In this document: positions 17,958 through 26,143 of the stretch, piece by piece
Numbering within the stretch: position 1 is the first letter of the stretch
Layout of the letters: each line of letters opens with the position of its first letter
Source: Jeotgalicoccus aerolatus
GTDB lineage: Bacteria; Bacillota; Bacilli; Staphylococcales; Salinicoccaceae
DNA: 64,000 bases
NCBI RefSeq assembly: GCF_014635205.1
Contig: NZ_BMCN01000004.1
Location: 62,001-126,000, forward strand
Direction of reading: 5' to 3'
The notes under the pieces: model-generated
The model's database searches: none
What the model saw: only the letters and a program-made list of their open reading frames with translations
What the model was told of the DNA's origin: nothing
Made by a program: the position numbers and the translations under genes

Positions 17958-18080
17958 AAATATAATCCCCTTATTATTTTTTGGATGAATCATTAGATAT
18001 GTGCTGCTTATTTCACTTTAGCATATATAAACAATAAGTATAATTTATTATATTAATTTAAAATAATAAGAATAAGTTAT

Positions 18081-18626
18081 TTAAAAGAAACTGTGTATGC
18101 TGAAGTAAATGATATAAACAATGATCCAGACGATTAGCCAAATGACTGTCTTAAGCCAAAATGATAAATTTTTAAAGATATAGTGCGACAGCAGATAAGC
18201 GATTGAAGAGACGAGTAAAAATCTCAGCAGTCTTGCCGGAATTGTAAAAAGCAGAAAGATTAACATTCCTGTATATTCAGGAGCTGCGGATGCAAAGAGT
18301 TTATAAGGCACACCGAATAAGGGACCGGTAATCAGCGCGGTAAAAATACTGTTTTCCAGCGTTTGATGAACGTGTTCAATCATGTATTCGTGAACAGCAG
18401 GAATACCGAGCATAAAATTTTCAGCGTGTTCCGGGCTAATACTGCTCCAGACAAATACAGTAATACCACCGATCATTGCACCAGATACAGCAGCGGCGTT
18501 CGCATATACTACATATTTAAATTTTTTATTACAGAGCGCGTAAAACGTTAAAATAACATCCGGTATAATAAAAAACCATACAGCTTCGCTGAATCCCCAA
18601 ATAAATATCAGTATCATCATTACCAT
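18081..18626 (-). CDS. VTT/YqaA-like small membrane protein in lipid cluster
   Basis: 181 residues, about five helices. A GFSEAVWFFIIPDVIL start and a later re-entrant-like FTALITGPLFGVPYKL segment recall the YqaA/DedA (VTT) family of lipid scramblase-like proteins. The family assignment is tentative. Its ATG overlaps the end of the acyltransferase gene (the latter stops at 18620), making it the fourth gene of a phospholipid-synthesis cluster. A role in moving a product of the neighbours across the membrane is inference. Confidence 0.6.
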   Translation of the reverse strand: MVMMILIFIWGFSEAVWFFIIPDVILTFYALCNKKFKYVVYANAAAVSGAMIGGITVFVWSSISPEHAENFMLGIPAVHEYMIEHVHQTLENSIFTALITGPLFGVPYKLFASAAPEYTGMLIFLLFTIPARLLRFLLVSSIAYLLSHYIFKNLSFWLKTVIWLIVWIIVYIIYFSIHSFF

Positions 18627-19246
18627 TCGTTAAATTGTCCTTCCTCCTGCAAGCCGTCCATTCGTGTGTTTAATTCTGTCATAAATTCATGGCGGTTATC
18701 AATATAGTGAAATTTATCGCCGACAAATATATCTATAAAAAAGGGGACGAAGACGAAAGACCCTTTAGGCAGGGCTTTGCCGAGACCGTGTATAAACAGC
18801 GGAACAATCGGTACATCCGGTTTTTCGCGCATGAGATAGTAGATGCCGCTTTTATATTTACTGAGCTGTTCTGCTTGGCCGCGGGATCCTTCCGGAAAAA
18901 GAATGATTATGCCGTCATCTTCCAGAGCGGACAGCACCGGTTTAAACATCCCTCTGAAATCGCGTGTCATTTTACGTTCTATCGGAATAATATTCATGAC
19001 TTTTGTTGAAAAGAAAGCCAGAAATTTATTCTTCATAAAATAATCTCCCGCTGCGACCGGGCGGACTTTGGAAAAACTTTTTCCTCTAAAGAGCGACATC
19101 AGTACGAGCGTATCGAGATGGCTGTTGTGGTTTGCGATAATCACACAGGGACCGCGTTTCGGCAGTTTATCTCTGTTACGGATATTCAGACCGAGAACGA
19201 ACAGAATAACAGGTCTTACTAAAATAGCAAACAGCAGATTTTTCAT
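18620..19246 (-). CDS. 1-acyl-glycerol-3-phosphate acyltransferase-like protein (PlsC family)
   Basis: 208 residues with the PlsC active-site motif ANHNSHLDTL (HX4D, about residues 38-43), the substrate motif LFPEGSRG (about 115-122), and the IVPLFIHGLG strand. The N-terminal hydrophobic segment would anchor it to the membrane. The ATG at 19244-19246 is preferred over a GTG nine bases upstream because AGGTGAT is then well spaced. It would add the second acyl chain to make phosphatidic acid, the substrate of the neighbouring CdsA-like enzyme. Part of a four-gene minus-strand operon. Confidence 0.9.
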   Translation of the reverse strand: MKNLLFAILVRPVILFVLGLNIRNRDKLPKRGPCVIIANHNSHLDTLVLMSLFRGKSFSKVRPVAAGDYFMKNKFLAFFSTKVMNIIPIERKMTRDFRGMFKPVLSALEDDGIIILFPEGSRGQAEQLSKYKSGIYYLMREKPDVPIVPLFIHGLGKALPKGSFVFVPFFIDIFVGDKFHYIDNRHEFMTELNTRMDGLQEEGQFNEW

Positions 19247-19255
19247 AGTTATCAC

Positions 19256-20194
19256 CTAAAAGTAGAAGTATCTCGTAAAATGGAAAAACAGCGGTGCTGT
19301 ATAAGTCAGTGAATCGACACGGTCAAGTATGCCGCCGTGGCCGGGAATAATTGCTGAAGTATCTTTAATGTTTAAGTCGCGTTTCAGTGCAGAAATATTC
19401 ACAACCCCAATAAATCCGGTCAGGCCGATATACAAACCTGCAATAATACTGGAAAAGAGTGAGAATGGGGTGATCAATGGGGCTAAGATGACAGCGAGTA
19501 CTGTTGTTGTCAGCACACCGCCAATAAATCCGGCCCATGTTTTGTTGGGTGATACTTTTGGCACAATTTTCTTTTTGCCGAGCATTTTCCCCCAGAGGAA
19601 CTGGGCGACATCGTTAGCCTGTGTCAGTACAACTAGAAACAGTACGAGACCGGCTCCGGCAATGCTTTCTTCCTGTCCAGGCAAGACGAGAAGGAAGGCC
19701 AGGTGAGACAAACCAAATACCATTAGCATGACTCCCCATTGAACAGTTGCAATCGAACGGAGGAAGTTTTTAGTTTCACCGACGATAATTGCCTGAATCG
19801 GAATCAGTAAAAACATATAGACTGGAATGAAGACGATAAACATGCCGTACCAGCCAAGATAAATCAACAGGAACTGAATGGGAATCGTCATGTATGCCCA
19901 AAACAGGACCAGCCGGTGGGAACGGTTAAAAGGAATAAGCGAAAAATATTCTTTCAGTGCTAAGAAACATAAGAGCGCCATGAAAATTAATGAGATTGTC
20001 GAGTGAATAAGCAGTGCAAATGTAAAAATTATAAACATGACCCACCAAGAACGTATGCGCATCTCAACTTCTTTCAAACCGCTGGTGTTATTTTTCTGTT
20101 TCATTATTTTTGTAATAAATGTAGATATAATAAGCACAGCAACAATACCGATTAAAACGTAGAGAACTTCATCTGTCAGCAGATTGATATTCAT
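19256..20194 (-). CDS. Phosphatidate cytidylyltransferase-like protein (CdsA/YnbB type)
   Basis: 312 residues with eight or so helices and the full CdsA signature near the C terminus: SALKRDLNIKDTSAIIPGHG followed by GILDRVDS. It should convert phosphatidic acid and CTP to CDP-diacylglycerol. The main CdsA of staphylococci lies next to uppS elsewhere, so this is probably a second, dedicated enzyme; the pairing with a CDP-alcohol transferase resembles E. coli ynbA-ynbB. The ATG overlaps the transferase stop by four bases. Confidence 0.9.
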   Translation of the reverse strand: MNINLLTDEVLYVLIGIVAVLIISTFITKIMKQKNNTSGLKEVEMRIRSWWVMFIIFTFALLIHSTISLIFMALLCFLALKEYFSLIPFNRSHRLVLFWAYMTIPIQFLLIYLGWYGMFIVFIPVYMFLLIPIQAIIVGETKNFLRSIATVQWGVMLMVFGLSHLAFLLVLPGQEESIAGAGLVLFLVVLTQANDVAQFLWGKMLGKKKIVPKVSPNKTWAGFIGGVLTTTVLAVILAPLITPFSLFSSIIAGLYIGLTGFIGVVNISALKRDLNIKDTSAIIPGHGGILDRVDSLTYTAPLFFHFTRYFYF

Positions 20195-20796
20195 CTTTTT
20201 ACCTCCATTCCATTAATGACACGCTTATAAATGTTCAAACAAATTAATAGTGAAGCTGCAAGGAAGATAAAGTGCAGATAAGGCTGAAGCGGAATACTAA
20301 ACAGTAAAAGGATAGCGATTACACCGATTAAAAAAGCACGGTCACTTTTACCCATCGGGCCATCATACCTTCTGCCACCGCTGACTGATTCTGAAATAAC
20401 TCCGGCCATTTCACTAATAATGGACAGCGCAATAAAAATAACGACGCTGACTGGGAAAGTCTGGACGAGAAGTATAAAAGGGATGAACAGTACTGTGTCG
20501 CTGATCACATCGGTCAGTTCGTTTAAAAATTTACCGAGCCGGCTTTGTAAATTAAATTTTTTAGCGAGTACACCGTCTATAGCATTCATTGCCATCCGAA
20601 TAAACATGAACACTGGAATGACAGCATAAATCCATGCAGATTCAGTATTAAAATAAAAAAGCACACCTGTAAGAATAGATAACAGGCATGCTGATATGGT
20701 CACCTGGTTAGGGGTGACCTTTTTATTGTGCAGAAAATTGACTATCGGCATAAGCAGCTGCTGGAATTTTGGTTTTAATTCATAAATGCTGATCAT
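20191..20796 (-). CDS. CDP-alcohol phosphatidyltransferase family protein (YnbA-like)
   Basis: 201 residues, about six helices. The transferase motif is recognisable as NAIDGVLAKKFN with a downstream GKFLNELTD, but relative to the canonical DxxDGxxAR...GxxxDxxxD the first and third aspartates are asparagine and the arginine is lysine. I recall E. coli YnbA having the same asparagine pattern, so this may be a distinct subfamily rather than a dead enzyme. The ATG at 20794-20796 is used because GGAGTGAT lies upstream; the in-frame GTG sits on that site. First gene of the cluster. Confidence 0.88.
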   Translation of the reverse strand: MISIYELKPKFQQLLMPIVNFLHNKKVTPNQVTISACLLSILTGVLFYFNTESAWIYAVIPVFMFIRMAMNAIDGVLAKKFNLQSRLGKFLNELTDVISDTVLFIPFILLVQTFPVSVVIFIALSIISEMAGVISESVSGGRRYDGPMGKSDRAFLIGVIAILLLFSIPLQPYLHFIFLAASLLICLNIYKRVINGMEVKR

Positions 20797-20833
20797 TTTT
20801 ATCACTCCAATATTCTATAGCAAAAAGCTGAGA

Positions 20834-21256
20834 TTAATGTTCCCGGTCAAGCAGATAAACTATAATATCGTCATTTTCTGCGATAAGATTAAAACCTTTG
20901 TAATTCAGCCAGGTTTTTGAAAAAGAGGTGCGGAAATATTCATGTGAAACGATATAGATTTTTTTAACATCCGCTGTCTCGCTTAGATATGTATCGAGCA
21001 GCCTTGAGCCGACGCCCTGCGATGGATGATCGGCATGCATTACAATTTCAGAAATGTACTGTTTATTATTGCCGTCTCCACCAGAGCGGATAATACCGAC
21101 TAAAGTATTTTCAGACCAGGCAGTGATACAAAAGTCCGAACTTAAAATATTGTTGAGCAGCTGTTCATTATTATTGTAGAGTGCACTGTCTCCAGAATCA
21201 TACAGCCCTCTAACATCTTCAATAGATATGTTTTTTTCAGTTGAAATCGTGACCAT
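20834..21256 (-). CDS. GNAT-family N-acetyltransferase
   Basis: 140 residues with the acetyl-CoA loop HPSQGVGSRLLDTYL (about 77-91) and preceding strand ISEIVMHADH, matching small GNAT enzymes. The C-terminal half has the usual KTWLNYKGFNLI turn. The substrate is unknown. GGGGTGAGTC lies before the ATG. It is upstream of the lipid cluster on the same strand (38 bases), so it could be cotranscribed with it, but shares no evident role. Confidence 0.83.
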   Translation of the reverse strand: MVTISTEKNISIEDVRGLYDSGDSALYNNNEQLLNNILSSDFCITAWSENTLVGIIRSGGDGNNKQYISEIVMHADHPSQGVGSRLLDTYLSETADVKKIYIVSHEYFRTSFSKTWLNYKGFNLIAENDDIIVYLLDREH

Positions 21257-21310
21257 GACTCACCCCGTATTTTATATAAGTAACTTATTATAGCAAGAAT
21301 CTTCAGAATA

Positions 21311-21339
21311 TTGAAAGATTGATAAATTTTGTTTATAAT
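21311..21339 (+). promoter_or_regulatory. Promoter of the pyroglutamate operon
   Basis: TTGAAA (21311-21316), 17-base spacer, TATAAT (21334-21339): a strong sigma-A match. It lies about 70 bases before the SRPBCC gene, which starts the operon. No operator palindrome is obvious around it. Confidence 0.65.
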
Positions 21340-21407
21340 TATATTGTATACGGTTTCAAATGAAAACAACATTAAAAACAAATAATTTTAGAAACAGGGT
21401 GGAGTAA

Positions 21408-21833
21408 ATGGAACTTCAATTATATTTTTATCATGATGAACTGAACATGTCACCCGAAGCGGTGTTCGAAGTTTTGAACAATGATAAAAAGTTGATCAGC
21501 CAGCTCGATAAGCTGACAGATATTGAATATAAAAATGCAGCACCTGATACTAGAGAACCTGGAACAAAAGCTGTGCTTTTTTACGATGGTTCAAAAGTTG
21601 ATACGGAAGTTGTTCAGTACAAGGCGGACAGAAGAATTGAATTTGATATGAACGTTCCTGCCGGTACTCTAAAAGCAATGATTAATATTGTGCCTGTAGA
21701 AGACAGGTCTGAACTGACGATATCAGCTAAACTTGTCACCGACTCGCCGGTAAGCTTTGCTCTGTATTCATTAAAAATACCGAAAGTAAAAAAACAATTT
21801 AATAAAGCTGTCGAAGCTACAGCGCAAAAATAA
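21408..21833 (+). CDS. SRPBCC/polyketide-cyclase-like small protein
   Basis: 141 residues with the layout of the START/SRPBCC ligand-binding fold: an N-terminal strand with MSPEAVFEVLNNDKKL, central antiparallel strands, and a C-terminal helix KVKKQFNKAVEATAQ. The function is unknown. It is 26 bases upstream of pxpB on the same strand, behind the operon promoter, so it is probably cotranscribed with the 5-oxoprolinase genes. The assignment rests on pattern only. Confidence 0.6.
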   Translation: MELQLYFYHDELNMSPEAVFEVLNNDKKLISQLDKLTDIEYKNAAPDTREPGTKAVLFYDGSKVDTEVVQYKADRRIEFDMNVPAGTLKAMINIVPVEDRSELTISAKLVTDSPVSFALYSLKIPKVKKQFNKAVEATAQK

Positions 21834-21859
21834 CAGTGAGTAAAACGGAGGGCAGCAGT

Positions 21860-22588
21860 ATGGAAGTTATGCAATATGCCGAAGATGCACTGACGATTAA
21901 TCTCGGTAATGAGGTAGATGAAAAAATAAACAGACAGCTTGTTATATTAAAGGCTGCAATCGAAAAGCTGGAAATTGAAGGTATCACGGATATCGTTTTA
22001 TCATATACAAGTCTGATCGTGTATTTTGATGTCCAAAAAACAAATATAGAAAAACTGAAAGAAAGTTTAAGTACATTAGACTTAAGCGACTTAACTGACA
22101 GTACATATTCATATAAAGTCATTAAAATACCTGTATGCTACGGCGGGAAATTCGGACCGGATCTGGACAGCTTTAAAGCGGACGGACTGGAGCCTGAAGA
22201 CGTGATTGCCAGGCACAGTGAAAAAGAATATTTAGTGTATATGCTCGGTTTTATGCCGGGTTTTCCATTTTTAGGCGGTCTGGATGAATCGCTTTACAAA
22301 GCAAGACTGGATTCTCCTCGGACAAAAATACCCGCAGGTTCGGTGGGCATCGGCGGACAGCAGACCGGGATGTATCCCTTTGATTCACCGGGCGGCTGGA
22401 ATTTGCTAGGCCGAACGCCAATTCCGCTCTATGACAGTTCCAGAGAGTCTGCTATTTTGTACGAGGCGGGAGACAGAATCATTTATACATCGATCGATGA
22501 AGACGAATATTACCGTATCCAGGAGGCATATGAAAAAGGCCAATATACGGTGGATATTGAATACAGAGGTGAAGAAAATGGCGCTTAA
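21860..22588 (+). CDS. pxpB: 5-oxoprolinase subunit PxpB (KipI family)
   Basis: 242 residues of the KipI/allophanate hydrolase subunit 1 family: IPVCYGGKFGPDL, the EKEYLVYMLGFMPGFPFLGG motif and the DSPRTKIPAGSVGIGG motif are all visible. With PxpC and PxpA it forms the ATP-dependent bacterial 5-oxoprolinase that opens pyroglutamate to glutamate. The ATG at 21860 follows ACGGAGGG; an in-frame GTG at 21836 is too early. In Bacillus subtilis KipI also inhibits the sporulation kinase KinA, which is not expected in this non-sporulating family. The end overlaps pxpC by 11 bases. Confidence 0.93.
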   Translation: MEVMQYAEDALTINLGNEVDEKINRQLVILKAAIEKLEIEGITDIVLSYTSLIVYFDVQKTNIEKLKESLSTLDLSDLTDSTYSYKVIKIPVCYGGKFGPDLDSFKADGLEPEDVIARHSEKEYLVYMLGFMPGFPFLGGLDESLYKARLDSPRTKIPAGSVGIGGQQTGMYPFDSPGGWNLLGRTPIPLYDSSRESAILYEAGDRIIYTSIDEDEYYRIQEAYEKGQYTVDIEYRGEENGA

Positions 22589-23567
22589 AATTATTAATCC
22601 CGGACTTTTTACGACGGTTCAGGATTTGGGACGTTACGGCTATGAATCCTACGGATTTACGCCTGCCGGGGTCATGGACTACGAAAGTTATTATCTGGTG
22701 AATGCTTTACTTGGAAATGATTATACATGCGCTGTCCTAGAAATGACTTTATACGGTGTCACTTTTGAAGTGACAGAGAGTACAAGTATGGCTACGGCCG
22801 GTGCAGCAATGGAATTAACCATTAATGAAACACCATTTGATATTGGGATAAGCATCGATCTGATAAAAGGAGACATCGTTAAATTTGGCGGTGTGACAGA
22901 AGGTGCCAGAACTTATGCCGCTTTCAGCGGCGGTTTTGCTTTAAAACAAGAACTTGGGAGTTACTCCACTCATACGAGAAGCAGTATGGGCGGTTATAAA
23001 GGCCGTGTCCTGGAAAAAGGCGATGTGCTGCTGGTAACAGGAAAAACGGTCAATCATAACTTGTCAAAAATTAATAAGAAATTACCGTCAGACTGTGAAA
23101 TTCGCTTTATACCGGGGCAACAGTATGACCGGTTTGATAAAGAAGCGGTGTCTGTTTTTTGCAGCAGTGAATACACCGTCACGAAAGACAGTGACAGGAT
23201 GGGCTGCCGTCTGGATGGTCCAGCTGTTGAAGCAGCAGACAGCAGGGATATTTTAAGCGAGCCGACACAGTTTGGCAGTATTCAGGTGCCTAAAAATGGC
23301 CAGCCGATTGTGCTGCTGGCCGATCGGCAGACAGCAGGCGGTTATAAAAAGATTGGTACTGTGGCCAAGGTAGACTTGCCTAAAATTGCCCAGAAAAAAC
23401 CCGGAGAAAAAATTACATTTAAAGAAATAAGTGCTAAAGAAGCTCTTGTCTTATATAAAGACAGTCTGTCAGCACTGACCGATGGGACTTATATTGAAAC
23501 GTCGGTGAAGTTTAATGATGTAAGACGCCGGGATGCCTTAATGATCGAACAATTAATTGGAGGCTAA
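22578..23567 (+). CDS. pxpC: 5-oxoprolinase subunit PxpC (KipA; carboxyltransferase-like)
   Basis: 329 residues of the KipA/allophanate hydrolase subunit 2 family. Start MALKIINPGLFTTVQDLGRY is diagnostic, and the C-terminal half has DRMGCRLDGP and PIVLLADRQTAGGYKKIGTV. These proteins are homologous to the carboxyltransferase part of urea amidolyase, which is why databases often call them biotin-dependent carboxyltransferases. The start is set by the GAGGTGAAG site at 22566-22574 and by N-terminal similarity; the frame is open further upstream but that part overlaps pxpB. Confidence 0.93.
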   Translation: MALKIINPGLFTTVQDLGRYGYESYGFTPAGVMDYESYYLVNALLGNDYTCAVLEMTLYGVTFEVTESTSMATAGAAMELTINETPFDIGISIDLIKGDIVKFGGVTEGARTYAAFSGGFALKQELGSYSTHTRSSMGGYKGRVLEKGDVLLVTGKTVNHNLSKINKKLPSDCEIRFIPGQQYDRFDKEAVSVFCSSEYTVTKDSDRMGCRLDGPAVEAADSRDILSEPTQFGSIQVPKNGQPIVLLADRQTAGGYKKIGTVAKVDLPKIAQKKPGEKITFKEISAKEALVLYKDSLSALTDGTYIETSVKFNDVRRRDALMIEQLIGG

Positions 23568-23571
23568 CACG

Positions 23572-24003
23572 ATGAATTATAAAGAGATAAAAAAATTAGT
23601 GAAGTTATTAAAAGAAGAAGACTTGGCTGTACTCAGCATATCAGATGACAATACGCACATTCATATCGAGCAAAAGGGGACAGTAATTTCAGATCAGCCG
23701 GCTGCAATCAGTAATAATGAACCAGCTGCAGAAGTATCTGAGAAATCTTCAGAACTGCTTGAAATTACTGCCGGGCAAATCGGTACTTTTTATAATCAGA
23801 AAGACGAAAACAGTGAAGAAGTATTTGTAACAGTCGGTGACAAAATTGAAAAAGGCGATCAGGTCGGTTTTATTGAAGCGATGAAAGTGTTTAATGATGT
23901 TAAAAGCAATGTCTCTGGTGTCGTTGAAGAGATTAAAATAGACAATGGTGATGCAGTAGAATTTGGCGACGTATTACTCTTGGTGCGACCGGAGGAGGCG
24001 TAA
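23572..24003 (+). CDS. accB: Biotin carboxyl carrier protein-like (second AccB)
   Basis: 143 residues: an N-terminal helical part (MNYKEIKKLVKLLKEEDL), a variable linker, and a biotinyl domain ending with the attachment motif FIEAMKVFNDV, where Lys105 is the predicted biotin site. Two GGAGG-like sites: the ATG at 23572 follows GGAGGC at 23560. The usual fatty-acid AccB is expected elsewhere in the genome next to its own accC; this copy sits inside the pyroglutamate operon, so its partner is probably the next gene and the acceptor is uncertain. Confidence 0.9.
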   Translation: MNYKEIKKLVKLLKEEDLAVLSISDDNTHIHIEQKGTVISDQPAAISNNEPAAEVSEKSSELLEITAGQIGTFYNQKDENSEEVFVTVGDKIEKGDQVGFIEAMKVFNDVKSNVSGVVEEIKIDNGDAVEFGDVLLLVRPEEA

Positions 24004-24005
24004 GC

Positions 24006-25352
24006 ATGAAAAAAGTTCTGATCGCAAACAGAGGAGAAATTGCGGTAAGAATCATCCGAACTTTAAAAGAGATGAATATTACCAGTGTCGCTGTATATTC
24101 GAGCGGTGACAAAGACAGTCTCCACGTCGCCCTGGCGGATGAAGCTTACTGTATCGGCAGCCCGTCGAGTGCGGACAGCTATTTAAATATCGATAATATT
24201 CTGCAGGCTGCGCTGATGAGCGGGACAGATGCGATCCATCCGGGTTACGGGTTTTTATCGGAAACCCCTGAATTTGCACGCCGAACTGAAGAACTGGGCA
24301 AGATATTTATCGGTCCGACGGCTGAAACGATGGAGAAGATGGGGAACAAATCAATGGCCCGCCAAACGATGGAAAAAGCAGGCGTGCCTGTGATACCAGG
24401 AAGCGACGGCATTGTGAATTCTATAGAAGAAGTAAAAACTCTGGCAGCAAATATTACATATCCTGTAGTCATCAAAGCAGTTTCCGGCGGCGGTGGTAAA
24501 GGGATGCGTTTTGCGCACAGTGACGAAGATGTCGACAAGTTATATGCGGAAGCCAAAAAAGAAGCGAAAAGCTCTTTTAATGATGATCGTCTCTATGTCG
24601 AGAAATATATTCCAAAAGCCCGGCATATTGAAATTCAGATTATCGGTGATGGACATGGCGGTGCCGTTCATTTATATGAACGTGACTGTTCGATTCAAAG
24701 AAATAACCAGAAGCTGCTGGAAGAAGCACCAGCGACTATTTTGAGCGAAAAAGAAAGAGCAGATATTACGGAAACGACGCGGCAAGCGATAGAGCAATTG
24801 AATTACCGCGGTGCCGGAACGATAGAGTATTTATACGTGCCGGAAGAAAAGAGGTTCTACTTCATAGAAATGAATACACGGGTACAAGTAGAACATACCG
24901 TATCCGAAGAAGTGACCGGCGTCGACATTATCCGGGCTCAAATTGATGTCGCTTTTAACGATGATATTGGTTTTTCTCAAAATGATGTTCAGCTTACGGG
25001 GCACGCCATTGAAGCTCGTATAAATGCTGAAGATCCCGCCAGCAATTTTATGCCCTCGCCGGGGAAAATTGAAACGCTTCATCTGGGATTAGGCAGAAAT
25101 GTACGTGTGGATACGCACATATACAGCGGTTATACGATACCGCCTTACTACGACTCGATGATTGCTAAAATTATTGTGACGGCAAAAGATCGTCATTCAG
25201 CATTTGAGAAGCTGCAGCTGGTGCTCGGTGAAACGGTCATTGAACCGGTTAAGACTAATTTGGACTTCCAGTATTATTTGACCGGTCATCCGAAAGTACT
25301 GGCAAATGATTATGATATTAAGTTTATTCATACCGAAAATATTATCGAGTAA
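24006..25352 (+). CDS. accC: Biotin carboxylase (AccC-like)
   Basis: 448 residues, full-length biotin carboxylase. N-terminal KVLIANRGEIAVRIIRTLKE; the HPGYGFLSE motif; ATP-grasp loop KAVSGGGGKGMR (about 159-170); ERDCSIQRNNQKLLEEAPA; and the catalytic EMNTRVQVEH. It would carboxylate the biotin of the preceding carrier with ATP and bicarbonate. Placement between pxpC and pxpA is shared by other staphylococci as far as I recall. What the carboxyl group is finally transferred to is not known; PxpC is the only carboxyltransferase-like protein nearby. Confidence 0.94.
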   Translation: MKKVLIANRGEIAVRIIRTLKEMNITSVAVYSSGDKDSLHVALADEAYCIGSPSSADSYLNIDNILQAALMSGTDAIHPGYGFLSETPEFARRTEELGKIFIGPTAETMEKMGNKSMARQTMEKAGVPVIPGSDGIVNSIEEVKTLAANITYPVVIKAVSGGGGKGMRFAHSDEDVDKLYAEAKKEAKSSFNDDRLYVEKYIPKARHIEIQIIGDGHGGAVHLYERDCSIQRNNQKLLEEAPATILSEKERADITETTRQAIEQLNYRGAGTIEYLYVPEEKRFYFIEMNTRVQVEHTVSEEVTGVDIIRAQIDVAFNDDIGFSQNDVQLTGHAIEARINAEDPASNFMPSPGKIETLHLGLGRNVRVDTHIYSGYTIPPYYDSMIAKIIVTAKDRHSAFEKLQLVLGETVIEPVKTNLDFQYYLTGHPKVLANDYDIKFIHTENIIE

Positions 25353-25364
25353 AGGATGAGAGAA

Positions 25365-26129
25365 GTGAGTAAATTAACGATCGATTTAAATGCAGACTTA
25401 GGTGAAAGTTTTGGAAATTATTCAATAGGCAATGACTCGGAAATAATTCCGCTGATTTCTTCAGCCAACGTTGCCTGCGGATTTCATGCTGGTGATCCGG
25501 GTGTGATGATTGAAACGGTTAAAAGAATTAAAGCGTCCGGCTCTACAGGATTGGGTGCACACCCCGGCTTTCTTGACCTGATGGGCTTTGGCCGCCGTTA
25601 TATGCAGCTGTCAGATGATGAAGTGTATGCAATGATGCTCTATCAGCTGTCTGCACTTGACGGGATTGCGAGAACTTACGGACTATCAATCAATCACGTT
25701 AAACCGCATGGTGCCTTGTATAATGCAACATTTAAAGATGACAACCTGGCGCGTGTGATTGCTGAGGCAGTAAAAGATTTTAATCCGGAATTAAAGCTGA
25801 TGGGTCTGGCTAATAATAATTTAGTTAAGGCTGGCGAGGCTGCAGGTCTTGAAGTTAAAAATGAAGTGTTTGCCGACCGTGCATATGAAGAAGACGGCAC
25901 GCTTGTTTCACGCAGTAAAGAAGGTGCGATGATTACTGATAGTGATCTTGCAGCGAAACGTGTCATACGCATGCTTAAAGAAGGCAAAGTAGAAAGTATC
26001 AGCGGTAAAGATATCGACATTAAAGCGGACAGTATTTGTGTTCACGGCGATGGGGAAAAAGCGCTCGAATTTGTTAAAGAAATTAGACGCAATTTAAAAG
26101 AACAGGGAATTGACATAGAAACATTTTAA
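25365..26129 (+). CDS. pxpA: 5-oxoprolinase subunit PxpA (LamB/YcsF family)
   Basis: 254 residues. LamB/YcsF signature near the start (IDLNADLGESFGNY), then SANVACGFHAGDP, GAHPGFLDLMGFGRR and NHVKPHGALYN, which hold the metal/active-site histidines and aspartates. I place the start at the GTG 25365 because AGGATGAGAG is well spaced from it; an ATG at 25356 in the same frame lies too close to AAAGG and is the alternative (3 residues longer). Completes the pxpABC set. Confidence 0.93.
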   Translation: MSKLTIDLNADLGESFGNYSIGNDSEIIPLISSANVACGFHAGDPGVMIETVKRIKASGSTGLGAHPGFLDLMGFGRRYMQLSDDEVYAMMLYQLSALDGIARTYGLSINHVKPHGALYNATFKDDNLARVIAEAVKDFNPELKLMGLANNNLVKAGEAAGLEVKNEVFADRAYEEDGTLVSRSKEGAMITDSDLAAKRVIRMLKEGKVESISGKDIDIKADSICVHGDGEKALEFVKEIRRNLKEQGIDIETF

Positions 26130-26143
26130 AAAGGGGTGCACAC

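Noticed and set aside
17955-17993. Longer start for the methyltransferase at 17187-17957
   Set aside because: No ribosome-binding site precedes the outer ATG, whereas AAGGGGAT fits the inner one.
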